From assembly GCF_026212465.1 (NCBI RefSeq), contig NC_080049.1, forward strand, positions 21,545,303 to 21,609,302: a stretch of 64,000 nucleotides of DNA, written 5' to 3'. The stretch is from Amaranthus tricolor. Taxonomy: Eukaryota; Streptophyta; Magnoliopsida; Caryophyllales; Amaranthaceae. The position numbers were made by a program, and so were the translations under genes. This document shows, in pieces, positions 21,140 to 33,399 of the stretch; position 1 is the first letter of the stretch; every line of letters begins with the position of its first letter. Below the pieces are notes generated by a model that saw nothing but the letters and a program-made list of their open reading frames with translations, was not told where the DNA came from and made no database searches.

Positions 21140-22980
21140 ATTTTCTGTATTCCCTTAAATTTAGCTTAGAAAGTTATATTTGTTTCGTTTTTGTATTTTT
21201 TTGTAATTGTGCTATCACGATACTAATCTTGCATACCACAGTATGTATAGTCTCTAAATAAAATAATTATCTATTCCTCAATTCCTTATAGCTTCTTCGA
21301 TCAACTTCATTACAAAAATGTAGTTGAATTGTTCATCTTAGTGGAATGTAAGAAGTAGGGAAGAAGAATAAGATAAGTGGGTTAGGTGGTAAAAGGAATT
21401 AAAGTCCTCTACTGAAGTATATTTAAAAATGATCAAATGAAGTTTAAAATGTTAACTGATATAATAGATTAATAAATATTGGACATTTAGAGTATAATGT
21501 TTATTTAAACCCATGTTACTATGAAAATAGTAGGCCAAAGCACTATGAAAATAGAGGGGCAAAATAAGTAAAACTTAAGTTCAAGGAGAGAAACAAAAGC
21601 GTTCATAGGTCAAAAAGGAAGTGACGACTCATTGCTTTTTAGCATAGACTCCTCGCATGTATTTAAAGTGATGTTTTTGGCAGAAACTAACGCCAACTCA
21701 CGACTTGGAAAAGCCAACTCATTGCCGAAGCAATGAGTCGTCGCTTTCTTCTAAAAAGTGTGGTTTGGGTAGCTTTTCTTTCTTTAATTGGTGGTTAGGG
21801 TTTAAAAAAACCCTAATTCATGTCATTTCATGACATAGAAAAGTGGCATTACTTATGGAAAAGTGGTCTAATACATAGGATAGTGGGATTTATGCTTAAA
21901 CTCTTATATAAGAAGATCAAAGGATTAGGGTTTCATACATCATTATGTTATATTTTCTGATTTTGTGTTTCCTTTTGCCATAGCTTCTCCCCATATTTTG
22001 TACAAGGTTTTTGAGTGAAAGAATCTTGCAAAAACTCTTTCACTTAAGTTTCTAAGAGTACTTTAATTTATCTCTTGTTATTAACACTATCTAGATATAT
22101 AGAGCTTATATTTAGATTATGCTAATCGTTATATCAAGTTTCTAAGACAATATTGTCTAAAAGATCTTTGTTTTAGAGTCGATTTAATCGCAAGTTTATC
22201 ATGTTTTTATTAAGTTTATTTTCTTAGAATTTTATAATAAGTTGTTTAAAACATATAATCTTTTTTTTCGTGCCCGTAGTATTTTTAAGGTTTCCTAATA
22301 ATACAAAAACTAACAACACCACATTTCGCGAAATGAGCTGATATTAGGGATTATTTATGGGTAGAACACTCATGTTTGGTAATTAATCCGCTCGCAAAAT
22401 GGTGACTAAAGCATGTTCCTTGCCCATGACCATTTTAATGTAATATTGGATGGATTTTGTTAATATGAATTATTTGACAAAGAAAATATATTTTCTAGAT
22501 ACGTTTTGTCAAAATAAAAAGTTTATTTTTATACTTTCTTAAAAATAATCACCTTTAGCATGTAGTTTCTGAAAAAAATTCCTTTTAATGAAAATAAAAT
22601 TTGTTTATTAGTATCAAATAAAAATTAACAAAAATTAATTTAAAACTAATTTTAATGTTTTAATTAAACTTGACAATTGTTTTCTAAAGTCGTTATGATC
22701 CATTACCTATGTACCTTATCCTTATTTTCCATATACTCTTGAAAAACATTCTCCCAATAAGATAACCTTAAACAACAAAATTTATATTCTAATAATTTAT
22801 AATAATTAAACTATTTAATTCATATATAAAATATATTTCACTATAAAATCATATTAAGCAACTTATACAATTTACTAATACACAAAAAGAAAAATTATGT
22901 GATATGAAAAATAAAAATCTACTAAGAAAAAGTAAAAATAATAATCTCGTTTATTTTTTAATAAGTCTACTATAACTCAT
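21140..22980. other. Spacer with possible retroelement 3' part
   Basis: Follows the copia RNase H fragment. 21500-22320 contains a direct repeat 'actatgaaaatag' (21519 and 21541), an inverted repeat at 21613-21755, a TATA-like 'cttatataagaag' at 21902 and 'attagggttt' phrases. This could be an LTR, but TG/CA ends with a target duplication could not be fixed. 22320-22980 is featureless AT-rich sequence. Confidence 0.35.
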
Positions 22981-22990
22981 TCTTTAATTC

Positions 22991-23120
22991 CTCCTTTATT
23001 AAAGCTTAATCGGAATTAAGCTGGTTTAAAGGCTCAAAATACGCTATCCTCCCGGAACTAGGATCGATGTGATGATTTTGAGCCTTAAAACCAGGGTCCA
23101 ATTAAGCTTTCAAGAAGGAT
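22991..23120. repeat. Long stem-loop with ~50-bp arms
   Basis: Left arm 22991-23040 and right arm about 23074-23120 are near-complementary: AAAGCTTAAT at 23001 pairs with ATTAAGCTTT at 23101, and GGCTCAAAAT at 23031 pairs with ATTTTGAGCC at 23075. About 33 unpaired bases with 'ccggaactaggatcgatg' form the loop. It may be a small foldback MITE, or if transcribed a small-RNA precursor. No known miRNA sequence was recognised. Confidence 0.6.
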
Positions 23121-24310
23121 CAACTAAAAAAAAAAAAGTTATTCAAAAAGATAATAATAGAAATTGAAGAAGTGTAAAAAAAAAATTCAAAAACTTAAAT
23201 TTTTGTTGGGAAATGAACAACATTTTCACAGTAATCAGGTTTTGTGGGGCTATTTGCGCACTCCCAAATCTTATGCATAAAATTATATATACACGTTTGC
23301 ATTCCATAATTTGATGCATTGAATAATTTGACTTTTCTTTCTTTTATTAGTTAGAGTTTGTGATAAAAATTACTCCTTATGTTTTCACTTTTCTTCTTTC
23401 CATTAAATTTATATATAGTTTTCATTGTAAATTTTGAGGTTTAATATCTCTAAATACGTATTATGAAAAATAATAAAAAATATATAGTAAAAAGTTATAC
23501 ATTAAGAGGAATCTAACGAGATTTTACATGAATATATTTTATCATATATCTATGTCTTAAAAATTTTAATCAAATTTCTCTCTTCAAAATAGAATATTTT
23601 AAATGGGAAAAATATTAGAAAACAAAAGGAGTAACAAATTTAAGTAAACAATGTGGATATCAATCAAAGTAAGTGATAAAAATATTATCCAAAAGTTCAA
23701 TATTTCAAAAAAAAAGCTTGAAATAAAATAAAAATGAACGTAAACTCATACATACAAAGAAAGTATACTCTTGGTGTTCAGGGTTTGTTTGTTTTAAAAG
23801 AAATTCATGAGCCGTTATAAATTTATAATTTTTTGAAATTTATCTTTCTTTTTAATATTTTAGAAATTTACTTAAGGTCTTTGACTAATTTTCAACATCA
23901 GAGTTTTCAAACAACCAAGGAGTGAGTATGGTAAGTGAATTCCTTTAATTCTAACAAACGCCTTTTGGACATTTAATAATGAGAAAAATATATATATTAA
24001 AAGTTAACTATAAAATTTTATAACAAAAGATAAAAATTTATAATATATTTTTACACGTGATTTGGGATAAATTTCAAAATTTTAGTAGATTACAAAACTG
24101 ATGTCTATATAATTCAAAATTTAAAATATGTTTTGATTTACTATTTGCAATTGATATATATCCCATAAAAAAACACCATAGGAATATTCATCAATAGTAT
24201 CCACCCGGCAAAAAATAAAAAAAGGTTCCCATGAACAAAAATTTAGAATTATACAAAGCAAAATTATATAAGACCTTTATATATTTGATATTTTACTTCT
24301 GAATCAAATT
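23121..24310. other. AT-rich spacer with MITE
   Basis: 23368-23634 has ends 'ctccttatgttttcactttt' and 'ttagaaaacaaaaggagta', a Stowaway-like MITE related to 4331-4617 (shared 'tttaatatctctaaatacg'). Nothing else recognised. Confidence 0.45.
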
Positions 24311-24319
24311 AGTACATTA

Positions 24320-24425
24320 CATTATATTATCCCTATGTCTTTAATTGGCTCCAACATAGCGTCGGCTTTAAGGGGTTAGACATACGCAACCTTACCCTTA
24401 TCGTGTTTACACTAACACAAAAGTC
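24320..24425 (-). mobile_element. Au-like SINE 3' fragment
   Basis: Read on the minus strand the segment contains 'gggtaaggttgcgtatgtct', then 'aaccccttaaagccg', then 'ggagccaattaaagacatag'. This is the order of the conserved 3' half of plant Au-type SINEs (GGTAAGGCTGCGTACA..., ...GGGAGCC..., ending in short TTG-type repeats). The tRNA-like head is missing or unrecognisable. Confidence 0.45.
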
Positions 24426-24429
24426 TTTT

Positions 24430-25520
24430 CAGATTAACCGGTAATAGCAAACATCACATGCAACTTCATATAAATAAAAAGTGCACATGATTTAATGAGT
24501 CATTTTAATATAGTCCATTATAATCGAAAACCAAAGAATCATAAATCCTTGGCTTGGACAAACTATAATAAATTGTAAGGAAAAAAATTCAAAATAAATA
24601 CAAATACAAAATACAAAAAAAAATTAATGTATAGCACCCGGAAAATTAAATGACGAAGGGTGTACAGTTGCTTTAAATAAGAGAAAAATAAAAAACAATA
24701 AAACCTGGTATTTTGATTACAAATAAAAAATTTAAGTACAATTAAAGTTCTCATGAAAATTGGAAGAGCCAAGGCTGTCAGTCAAATTATATTCCTATTA
24801 AGGTGTAGGGTTGTTTAGGTAAAAAAAGTATTTTGTGATTGACAAACCTTTTTAATAGTAGTAGTATTTTTAAGGATACTTGGATGCTAGAGAAAAACCT
24901 GTGCCAAGCACCGATATATTGTAAAAAGATTATTATATAAAATTTAAATAAATTATAATAATTATGAAAAAACATGTTATTTGTTAATGGTTAAAATGAT
25001 AATGACAAAATGCAATTGACAATAATTTAAAATGATTATTTGTATTTTAAATTTATTTTTTTAAAAAAACCAAAATTCTATTTGGTTTTATTATTATTAT
25101 AATATTACTTCCATTAAGTATGAGGAAAAAATTTTAGCTAATAATATTAAAATTCATCCTCTATATTTTATTTAGTTATTTACTCTCAATTTCTATTAGA
25201 GATTATCTCACTTATTTTGCACACTTTAAAGTTTTGATAACGTTCCCACCAAATTTTATTTAATATCAACTATAAATTTAATTTATCTTTTGATCTAATC
25301 CTCTTTATTTATCTTACTTATTGATTTGAGCTATATTGTAAATCAATTGAGATGAAGAGATCATAATTTTATAAGATATGGACATATGGTGGTTTGGGAT
25401 AGAACAACTTCATATGTTCTTTAAAATTGTCATGATCCTCATATTTTTCTATTAACTTTTTATCTTAGTAGTTTTTTTTTAAGAGCTATGGCTCCATTCT
25501 TTTTTCATTAAATTTATTAT
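24430..25520. other. AT-rich spacer, no gene seen
   Basis: Two AT-rich frames of 60-70 codons have no recognisable motifs. Nothing supported. Confidence 0.4.
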
Positions 25521-25532
25521 TTTATAAAATAT

Positions 25533-26968
25533 GAATTAATTGTGAATTACTGCTTTAATGTTTCATACTTTTGCAAATTATAGCCTTGAATTTTTTTTTG
25601 CGATTTACAACTTCCAAAGTAGTCTTTTGACCAGTATTCAAGCCAAGTGACCGGTTCTGTATAATTTTAACCGTTAACCACACTTTTTGCTTTGACTTTC
25701 ACTTTTTTTGGTTTTAATTTTCTTTTTTTGTGAGTTTTAATTTTTTTTTTTTTCTCATTACTTCCTTCTTCCCCTAACATTGATAAAACTCCATTAATAA
25801 AACTCCATCAAGCTTAAATCCAAAACCCCTCCTCCTTCTGCTCCTCAATCCCAACCACCTTCCTCTCTCCTTCTTCTCCTTCATCCATAAAATGTTCAAG
25901 CCTACAATTTCGCAACTTTCAGGTTTATTAGATATCTTGATCAACTGGGTTATAATTTTGGGGTTAGTTTGTTTCTTGATGTAAATGGACACTTGTAGGG
26001 GGTTAGTTTGAATCTCGGTAATTCCAAAGACAGTGGTGCCTTGTCTGATTTTGATAATAATTGGAACAATACTGATCCATTTCCTGAGTGTCGATTCAAT
26101 CACCTTCCTCTCTCCTCTTTCCTTCTTCTTCCATTAATCTTTTAATTTCTTTCAGAAAGTTCAGTTCTTACTCTTTTCAATTATAAAAGGTATTATATTG
26201 CTATTGAGTGTCCATTAACTTGATCATTTTGGGTTTCTTCATAATCTGCCACAAAAGCCAAAAATGTTGCAGCCAAAGATTCAATTTTTAATTTTGGGTT
26301 TGAAATTAAATAGTCTGCAACAAAACTCAAAAATGAAAAATCTTTCGTTTGAAATTAGCAAATACCCAAGAGATCTCTTACAAATATTAATGGGTAATGA
26401 CCCAAAATTCGGAGCAGAAGAGGAAGACGATGATGAGGGTTTAAATCTAGGACTTGGGTATCATTAGGAGGTAAATTTGGGGTTTAAGTCTAAAAATAAA
26501 GGATCGTTGATTGTCATCTTCAATAGCTAGGACTATGCCCTGATTTAGGGAGGAAGATAGTAATTCATTAAGAAGGAAAGGAAAGAGATGCAGACAATGA
26601 GAATGAAAAGAGATGCAGACATTAAGAATGAAAGAAGAAATTAAATGGCATCGTTCTGAAAAGCAGAGAAATTTCTAATCTTAGATTTCAGCTTGATGGA
26701 GTTTCATTAATGGAGTTTTATCAATGTTAGGGGAAGAAGGAAGTGATGAGAAAAAAATAAATTAAGCTCACAAAAAAAAAAATTAAAACAAAAAAAAATG
26801 AAAGTCAAAAATAAAAAGTGTGGTCAACGGTTAAAATTGTACGGAACCCGTCACTTAGCTTGAATACTGGTCAAAAGGCTGCTTTGGAGGCTATAATTCC
26901 CCAAAAAAACATTAAGGCTGTAATTCGTAAAAGCAGTAAACATTGAGACTGTAATTCACAATTAATTC
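25533..26968. mobile_element. Long-TIR Mutator-like element, non-autonomous
   Basis: Terminal inverted repeats of about 270 bp: left 25533-25810, right about 26690-26968. They start 'gaattaattgtgaattac' and share, inverted, 'gaccagtattcaagc', 'taacattgataaaactcc' and 'ctccatcaagctt'. TAAAATAT flanks both sides (25525-25532, 26969-26976), an 8-bp target duplication, though AT-rich. The roughly 880-bp interior encodes no transposase. It carries short frames on both strands, one Arg-rich (25774-26103, -) and one acidic (26264-26467, +). The long TIRs suggest a MULE; the interior may be captured host DNA. Confidence 0.6.
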
Positions 26969-26999
26969 TAAAATATATATCCAACATTTTAGACTCCAA

Positions 27000-27350
27000 T
27001 TTTCTTAATCCCATAAACATTAATTATGGAAATAACTTTAAGAAATAAAGAGAGTAGCTTATCTAAATTAAAAAGGATTGATTTGTAAATTACTTATCTG
27101 TTCAATTTAATTTTGCATCAAAGAAAAATAGAGAATAATTTTTTAAGAAAGTGGTAATAAAAAAATAGAGAGAATTAATTGTCTGGATGAAATTAAAAGT
27201 ACATTAAAAAATATGGATGAGACTAAAATAAAGTGGTGGGTCATCGTCAAAAAATAAAAATGATTCAAATTAAGTGAGACGTATCAAAATGAAAAATACT
27301 TCAAATTCAATTGGACAATGGAGTAAAAAAAAGTACTATGACATTTGAAT
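27000..27350. mobile_element. Stowaway MITE, family B relic
   Basis: 27110-27322 carries the family-B body ('tggatgaaattaaaagtac', 'gattcaaattaagtgagacg', 'ggacaatggagta'). It lies immediately beyond the truncated 3' side of the copia fragment. Confidence 0.4.
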
Positions 27351-27353
27351 ATT

Positions 27354-28526
27354 TCATTTATGTACAAACCATCCATTAAATGTAACAATATCATCAAGCT
27401 TACTAGTGGAGATCAAATTCAACCTAATTTCAGGAACATGCCTAACATCCTTGAGTAGAAGCTTAGCACCACTATCAGTTACCAAGCAAATATCTCCAAC
27501 ACCAACAACTTGAGTCAAGCCATCATTACCCATCTTCAATACCCCAAAATCTCCAGGTGTATAAGTGGTAAAGAACTCTTTCTTTGATGTCACATGTCGT
27601 GAGGCTCCACTATCAACTACCCAACTAGTTTCGCAACTAGCTAAATTAACAACATCTCCATCATAAACAATGACAAGATCACTGGTAGTTGCGGTTGCTG
27701 CTTGATCATCCTTATCATCATCTTTCTTATCATGATAATTCACATGTTTGCCTTTGCCTCCCTTGTTATCTCTTTTCCACTTGTAGCAAAATTTTTGAAT
27801 GTGACCCATTTTATCACAATAGTTGCATTTTATGTTCTTGAATTTTCCACGGGACTTGCTCCTACTAGAACCTCTATCATTTGAAGCTCTACTATTATTT
27901 CTCCCCCTATTTTCTGCAACATAAGCTTTCTCGGGTTGTGAAGATGACACACCATGAGACTTCTTTCGCATTTCTTCATTCAAGATGCCAACTTTAACGA
28001 AGTCTAAAGTAACCTTCCCGGAAGGAGCTCCATTACAAAGTGTCATTCTAAAAGTATCCCAAGAATCAGGAAGAGTACTAAGTAACAAAAGTCCCTGAAC
28101 TTCATCATCAAACTTGATTTCCATGGCCGACAATTGTTGAGTAATACCATGAAAATCACTCAAGTGATCAGAAAGAGCCTTGTTCTCATTATACTTTAAG
28201 TTCATCAATTGCTTGATCAAGAACAACTTATTATTTCCAGACTTGCTAGCATAAAGCGACTCAAGTTTTTGCCACAAGGTTCTAGCATTAACTTCTTCAT
28301 TAATGTGATTCAAAACATTATCATCAACCCATTGACGAATAAACCCACAAACTTGCTCATGCTCAAATTCCCATTGTTCTTCACTTTTGCCATCCGGTTT
28401 TTGAGTGGTAAAAACAGGTAGATGCCAACTTTTAACATACAACAAGTCTTTCATCTTCCGTTTCCACAAATGATAATTAGTCCCATTTAAACTAATCATC
28501 CTACTAGTGTTGAGATTACCATCCAT
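27354..28526 (-). CDS. Ty1-copia Gag-protease, truncated polyprotein
   Basis: Open 390-residue frame starting [21 protein letters not shown]. It has the copia Gag (UBN2/Retrotran_gag_2) fold signature, with [20 protein letters not shown] and [24 protein letters not shown] zinc knuckle, [14 protein letters not shown], follows after a basic Arg/Ser stretch, and then an aspartic protease core, [17 protein letters not shown]. The frame stops at VHK, so integrase, reverse transcriptase and RNase H are missing. The start is fixed by the PBS and LTR just upstream. No stop interrupts gag, so the 5' part is fairly young while the rest has been deleted. Confidence 0.85.
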   Translation of the reverse strand: MDGNLNTSRMISLNGTNYHLWKRKMKDLLYVKSWHLPVFTTQKPDGKSEEQWEFEHEQVCGFIRQWVDDNVLNHINEEVNARTLWQKLESLYASKSGNNKLFLIKQLMNLKYNENKALSDHLSDFHGITQQLSAMEIKFDDEVQGLLLLSTLPDSWDTFRMTLCNGAPSGKVTLDFVKVGILNEEMRKKSHGVSSSQPEKAYVAENRGRNNSRASNDRGSSRSKSRGKFKNIKCNYCDKMGHIQKFCYKWKRDNKGGKGKHVNYHDKKDDDKDDQAATATTSDLVIVYDGDVVNLASCETSWVVDSGASRHVTSKKEFFTTYTPGDFGVLKMGNDGLTQVVGVGDICLVTDSGAKLLLKDVRHVPEIRLNLISTSKLDDIVTFNGWFVHK

Positions 28527-28548
28527 TTAGAGAATTAACAATTAATCC

Positions 28549-28561
28549 GGCTATGATACCA
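28549..28561 (-). other. Primer-binding site of the copia element
   Basis: On the minus strand TGGTATCATAGCC follows the LTR end after a 2-nt gap. It matches the initiator tRNA-Met 3' complement TGGTATCAGAGCC at all but one base. Confidence 0.8.
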
Positions 28562-28563
28562 GT

Positions 28564-29339
28564 TGATAAGGTAAGAACACCTCCAAGAGCTACCAATTAC
28601 ACAAATTGATAACACACAAATAGCGGAAATTGCCCGGACAAATTAATTCACTAAAACACCAATCCAACACACTCAAATATCACCAATAAACCACAATGAC
28701 ATCAACAAGTAAACAAGACAATAGCAAGTAATAATCAAGAGCAAAGACACAAGATTTTTACGTGGAAAACCTCTTCGGTGTGAAGAGTAAAAAACCACGG
28801 GACTTTAGGAGTCCACCCAAACTTCTCTTATTATGATGAAAAGGAGGTTACACAAACCAATCCAAAGTTCTCCAAAGGGTCCTCAAAACTATCCAAGAAC
28901 AAACAACCATAATAATCAACAATAGAGAAACAAAGAGGAAGGAAATCACCAAAACATCAGCTTCTGACCAGAAGCTATAATCCACGAACCAAAGCTCAAA
29001 ACGATGATCCAACCGTCCAAAATGAAGCCCTATGTGTCCCCAACAAGCTGGTAAAATTATAGGACCATCCAACGGTTGAAACTTCGGAAATGACAATTTC
29101 GTGGAGGCTGCCAGGGATTATACGGGATTGTCTTCTCACCTTTGTGTTTCTCACACCTTTTCACTGTTTCAAAAGAATGATATATATATCTTATGATAGA
29201 AGACCAAAGTATATAAAAAAGCCCTAAGCTTCTCAAGGAAGCTAAACACTTGACCCCACATGGGTTAGAAAATAAGAGGACATTTGGGCTTAACATAAAA
29301 TGGGTTTCTCCACATAGGAAGGGACCCAAAAACCCAACA
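28564..29339 (-). mobile_element. 5' LTR of the Ty1-copia element (776 bp)
   Basis: Reads TGTTGGGTTTTTGGG... to ...CTTATCA on the minus strand, with canonical TG/CA ends and the PBS immediately inside. A TATA-like stretch near 29180-29215 and a T-rich region follow. No second LTR exists in the window on the low-coordinate side, so the element has lost its 3' half. Confidence 0.75.
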
Positions 29340-29429
29340 CTTATGACTATCCTTCTTCTCCAATTTAAATTCACTATTAAATTCACAATTAAGTATATTT
29401 TTGCAAATTCCATTAATTAACTGGCTTGA

Positions 29430-30240
29430 GTTTGTTTTGACATTTTGTAGTTGACATATTAGCATGCTTAAGTTGGCATTTTAAATATTTTAAGTTGATA
29501 TTTTAACATGCAAAGTTGGTAATTTAACTAGTTTAAGTTGGTGTGTTTTATTTTTTGAATGTTATAGTTGTCATTTGGAACAATGACGTTGACATTTTTA
29601 TGCACTATTGTTGGCCTTTTAACAACCTTCTTTTTATTTCTTTTTCCTTCTTTTCCTCGTTTTGAAAGGCTACAATGACATTTAATCATTTGATTCTTAT
29701 AAACAAAACAACATACATTAACCTCCTTCTCTTCAACTTGTTGACATACCTCAAACACTTACTTGACATACAACAAACATCTATTTGATATGCCTCAACC
29801 ACCTATTTGACAAACCTCAAAAAATTACTTGACATACCCCAAAACTCTACTTAACTTACCCAAACACATAATTAATATACCTCAAACATGTAGTTGGGCA
29901 AGCTACAAATATCAACTTGGTATGATCCATATAAATACTTGAAATATCTCAAATTCCTATCTGGCATATCTCAAAAACCGACTTAGTATACCCAAAATAC
30001 CTACATAGTATCCTAAATACCTACTTTGTATACCTTAACTAGACAACCCCTAATACGTACTTGGTATATCTCAAACCCCTATTTGATATACCTGATCAAA
30101 CTGTTACTTGACAACCTTAAATATATACTGGTATATCTTAAATACCTACTTGATATATCCTATATACCTACTTGATGTATCTCAAATACCCACTTTATAT
30201 ACACCGAAATACCTACTTTATCTCAAATATGTCCTGAATC
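29430..30240. repeat. Two adjacent degenerate minisatellites
   Basis: 29430-29560 repeats variants of 'aagttggcattttaacatg'. 29740-30240 repeats variants of 'tacttgatatacctcaaatac' with a period of about 26 bp for some 18 units. Units have diverged strongly (Tac/Tat ctcaaa, gatata/ggtata), so the array is old. Short AT-rich frames across it are artefacts. Confidence 0.65.
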
Positions 30241-31020
30241 TCTTTTTCTCCAAAGCCATGAGCATCTCAGATCAAAATTGCGAGACCATTGTTAAATTAG
30301 GCTGGACTTATTGTGAATGCCAACATATTAACGGGGGAACACAAGTGCACACACTTCATAAGCCAAGGAGATATATACCATCCCAAAACCATATGGCAAT
30401 GAGAAGAAGGTCTCTAATAGCTTATAAAGCGTACACACCATTTTCAATTTATCGATGTGAGATAACTCATCCCAACAACCATTTAGCCCAAAATTAGATC
30501 AGCAAAGGAGCAAAACTGGTTACATTATGAGCCAAGTCGTGACACAAATTCATACGAGTTCAACATAAAAATACATATATGATTTACTCATGTACCCAAT
30601 TGCATCAAGATTAAATTGCACATATAGCCCCATGATCGTTTTTGACGCAACATCGTTTTAAAGTGCATATATTTAAAAAAAATATTTATCATGAATCGAA
30701 AAAACATTCAAGTTATTGTATATGTAGTTTTTGGATTGATTTTGAGATGTAAATCCATCAAATTCTAGCACTGAATCCTTCACTGATTAGAAAATGGATA
30801 TTTAGATAGATAAAGAAGAAAATCATAATGTTTAAAAGACAATTAATTAGCATTTTTAATTAATTAATTTTTGTGGGCTAAGCCTTTTGAGAGACATCTC
30901 TTAAAAAGACGATTTTTCAAAAGAGTTACAGAATTAACTATTGCCTACAAGCCAGATTGGGCCTGGTTTTATGTCTGGACTAATTTCTTCCAATATGTTT
31001 GTCCCTTGTAATATTACGCA
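30241..31020. other. Spacer; unexplained retroelement-like stretch
   Basis: 30240-30490 is less AT-rich and contains 'ggcaatgagaagaaggtctc' and 'gatgtgagataactcatccc'. This combination is reminiscent of interspersed repeats in many dicots, but no ends were found. The remainder has no supported feature. Confidence 0.35.
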
Positions 31021-31027
31021 AATTTTC

Positions 31028-31220
31028 ATATGAGATAGTCTCACGGCGAGACCATTTTAATTGGGTTGGCTCAATATACATTTATTTTTAAAGTGATAGA
31101 CTTTTATAGTCTTAAAGTTATCACTTATAGCTTAAAGTGATCACTTATAATTTCAAAAAGATCAATTAGAGAAATGGACTTACTTATATGGACTCGTCTC
31201 ATGGTGAGACGGTCTCATAT
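31028..31220. mobile_element. MITE with 'atatgagac.gtctcac' ends
   Basis: Left end 'atatgagatagtctcac', right end 'gtgagacggtctcatat', about 17 bp inverted with one or two mismatches. The body contains repeated 'cttaaagt.atcactta' phrases. Related to 18189-18344 and 51053-51174; a body fragment lies at about 46920-47030. Confidence 0.65.
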
Positions 31221-31645
31221 AATACGGGCTGTTAATATTAAGCTTTGCCTAAATTTTGAAAGAACCTAGTAAATTAAGAAAAGAAGAGGATTATCTATTT
31301 AGGTGAAGCCCACGGGCTTTTTGACCGAACCTCATATTTACAACCATTTTTTCTTGTAAGAACTTGTTTGGGCGGGTTTAATCAATAAAACTTTTGGGCT
31401 GAAATTCAGTTCGTAGATTACTTTTGAATCTTGATTACCTATAATTTAATCAAAAGTTTTTATTTGGCATGATTTTACGTAAATTATATTGAGCCGAGTT
31501 AATGTATACTTATAATTTTAATGTGATCACTTATAACCATATAAATAAAAATATCTACATCGAACAATTATGAATTAAACATACATTGAACATAACATTT
31601 TTAATTAAAAAAATTACATCAAAATAAGCCCAATACAAACACTAA

Positions 31646-32094
31646 GGTGGTGTTTGGTATAAAAAGTGGAAATGTAATGGAAATGGAATGTGTTACGAGG
31701 AGTAAGGTATTGTTAAGTGTTATTGTTAATTTTTGTTTGGTACAAAAAGATGTAAGGGAATAAAAATAAAAAAGAAGGTAAATGCTGAAATGCATCATCC
31801 CTATCATTGTCTCAATACCATATTTTCCTGAACCTCCACCATTCCTAAACTACATAAGCCACTGCAATCCTTCACCATAAATCAATTCAATTAGCTTTTT
31901 TTTTTTTTCATTTTTTTCCTAAAATTTCCTCTTATTAACGTTATCGGTGGTAGAGGGTTGGTAACAAAAGTAAAGGTAATGGTTACCTCTATTTAACGGA
32001 TATCATTACCTTTTTGAGTAAACAAACACAATGTAATGGATTATGTTTTTTGAATCCATTTCCTACCCTAATTTTTGACATACCAAACACCCCC
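31646..32094. mobile_element. PIF/Harbinger (Tourist-like) MITE
   Basis: TIRs 'ggtggtgtttggtat' and 'taccaaacaccccc', flanked by TAA on both sides (31643-31645, 32095-32097), the 3-bp target typical of PIF/Harbinger. 449 bp, no transposase. Confidence 0.8.
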
Positions 32095-32199
32095 TAATAT
32101 ACAATCAAAGTTAATCTTAATGCACCATTAGCCATAACTAGTATTTGTTGAGATGGTCTAGGTCACAAATTATGTGTCTTTATCTAATTTTATTTCCAG

Positions 32200-32590
32200 T
32201 CAACTCTTCAAATAAGTGCAACTCGTCCATGTTGTTTTTTATGTGTTCCTCCTACGTTTTCTTAGGCTTACCACGACTTCTCTTATCATCGGTCATGATG
32301 ATTTTAGCCTTTTCATAAGTGTGCTAATGGTCTTTATTTGCACATGCCCAAACCATTTTAATTTATATTCATGCAACTTTGTAGAAATGGATACGACTCT
32401 TTGTTTGTCTCAAAAGTTGGTTCCAAATCTTATCCAACCTAGTGGTTCCACACATCCACCTTAATATTCATTTCCCTATTTCTTCCATCTTACGCTCCTA
32501 TATCCTCTTAACTGGTCAACACTCCGTCCCTACAACTTGACAGGTCGAACTGTAACTCGATAAAAGTTACCTTTTAATCTAATCGAAAAA
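32200..32590 (-). pseudogene. RTE LINE reverse-transcriptase C-terminal fragment
   Basis: The minus-strand translation, in shifting frames, resembles the C-terminal region of the RTE copy at 59824-60703: GKFYRVTVRP near 32570, ..RSVDQL.., then KLKWFGHVQ near 32350 and LRKRRRN near 32250. Stops and frameshifts are frequent. The plus-strand 82-codon frame over it is a shadow. Confidence 0.6.
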
Positions 32591-33239
32591 CTTCTATCAA
32601 ATACCACAAAATAGGGTTATATTTTACTCCATCTCATGCATAGATGGAATATTTTGGCTTAGATGTACAAACTTGTTCTAGAAGAAAAAAAAAGTTTAAA
32701 ATATCCTGGTTCATAAATCTCTATGGTTAAATATTTTTAGTATTATAACCTATTTTAAAATTTAGATGACAAAAATGAGCTAAAATCATTATCCCCACCA
32801 TGATTTACTTTGGATTGCATGTTTGAAAATCTGATCACAATCTAACATTCTATTTATTATCTTGTTTCTTTTCCTCAATAATGCAAAATAGCTAATTGTC
32901 TACCCTGATTTTCTAGGATTTATAATCCCCAACAACAATAATGATTTTCTTTATAATAAACATAAATATATTTTTCATTATAAATATATCTTCAGATAAA
33001 ATATTTAATGACATATATCTATCACAATGACTAATTAAATAATTTTGTTTGTTTATAAAAAGTGAATAGTAATTAGTAATAATTAAATTGTACTACATGC
33101 ATTTATACCGAAAATTAAGTTAGTATTTACTAATATAAAATAAATGATCAGTTAGATATATGCAAAAATTATTGAAACTATGATTGAAGTAAGACATATT
33201 AGAATATCTCACTTAGGTTTGTGTGTTTTTGTGTATTCA

Positions 33240-33378
33240 TTGCATTTCAGGTTTAACTTGTCAAATTGAGCACAAATTGAGCAAATTTAGCATATACGCT
33301 GCTCGCTAACCTTAGGGGCTCATGTTAGTGAAGCTTTGAAGAGCCTAGTCAAAAAAAAAAAAAAAAAAAAAAAAAAAA
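33240..33378 (+). mobile_element. Retroposon 3' end with poly(A)
   Basis: A less AT-rich stretch ('gctgctcgctaaccttagg', 'gaagagcctagtc') ends in an A28-29 run at 33351-33378. This suggests the 3' end of a retrotransposed transcript or SINE, but no family or TSD could be assigned. Confidence 0.35.
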
Positions 33379-33399
33379 TTCAAAATGGTACTTATTCGA

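Noticed and set aside
21516..22316. A second LTR after the copia RNase H fragment
   Set aside because: A TG...CA span can be drawn, but the flanking 5-mers do not match and no partner LTR exists in the window.
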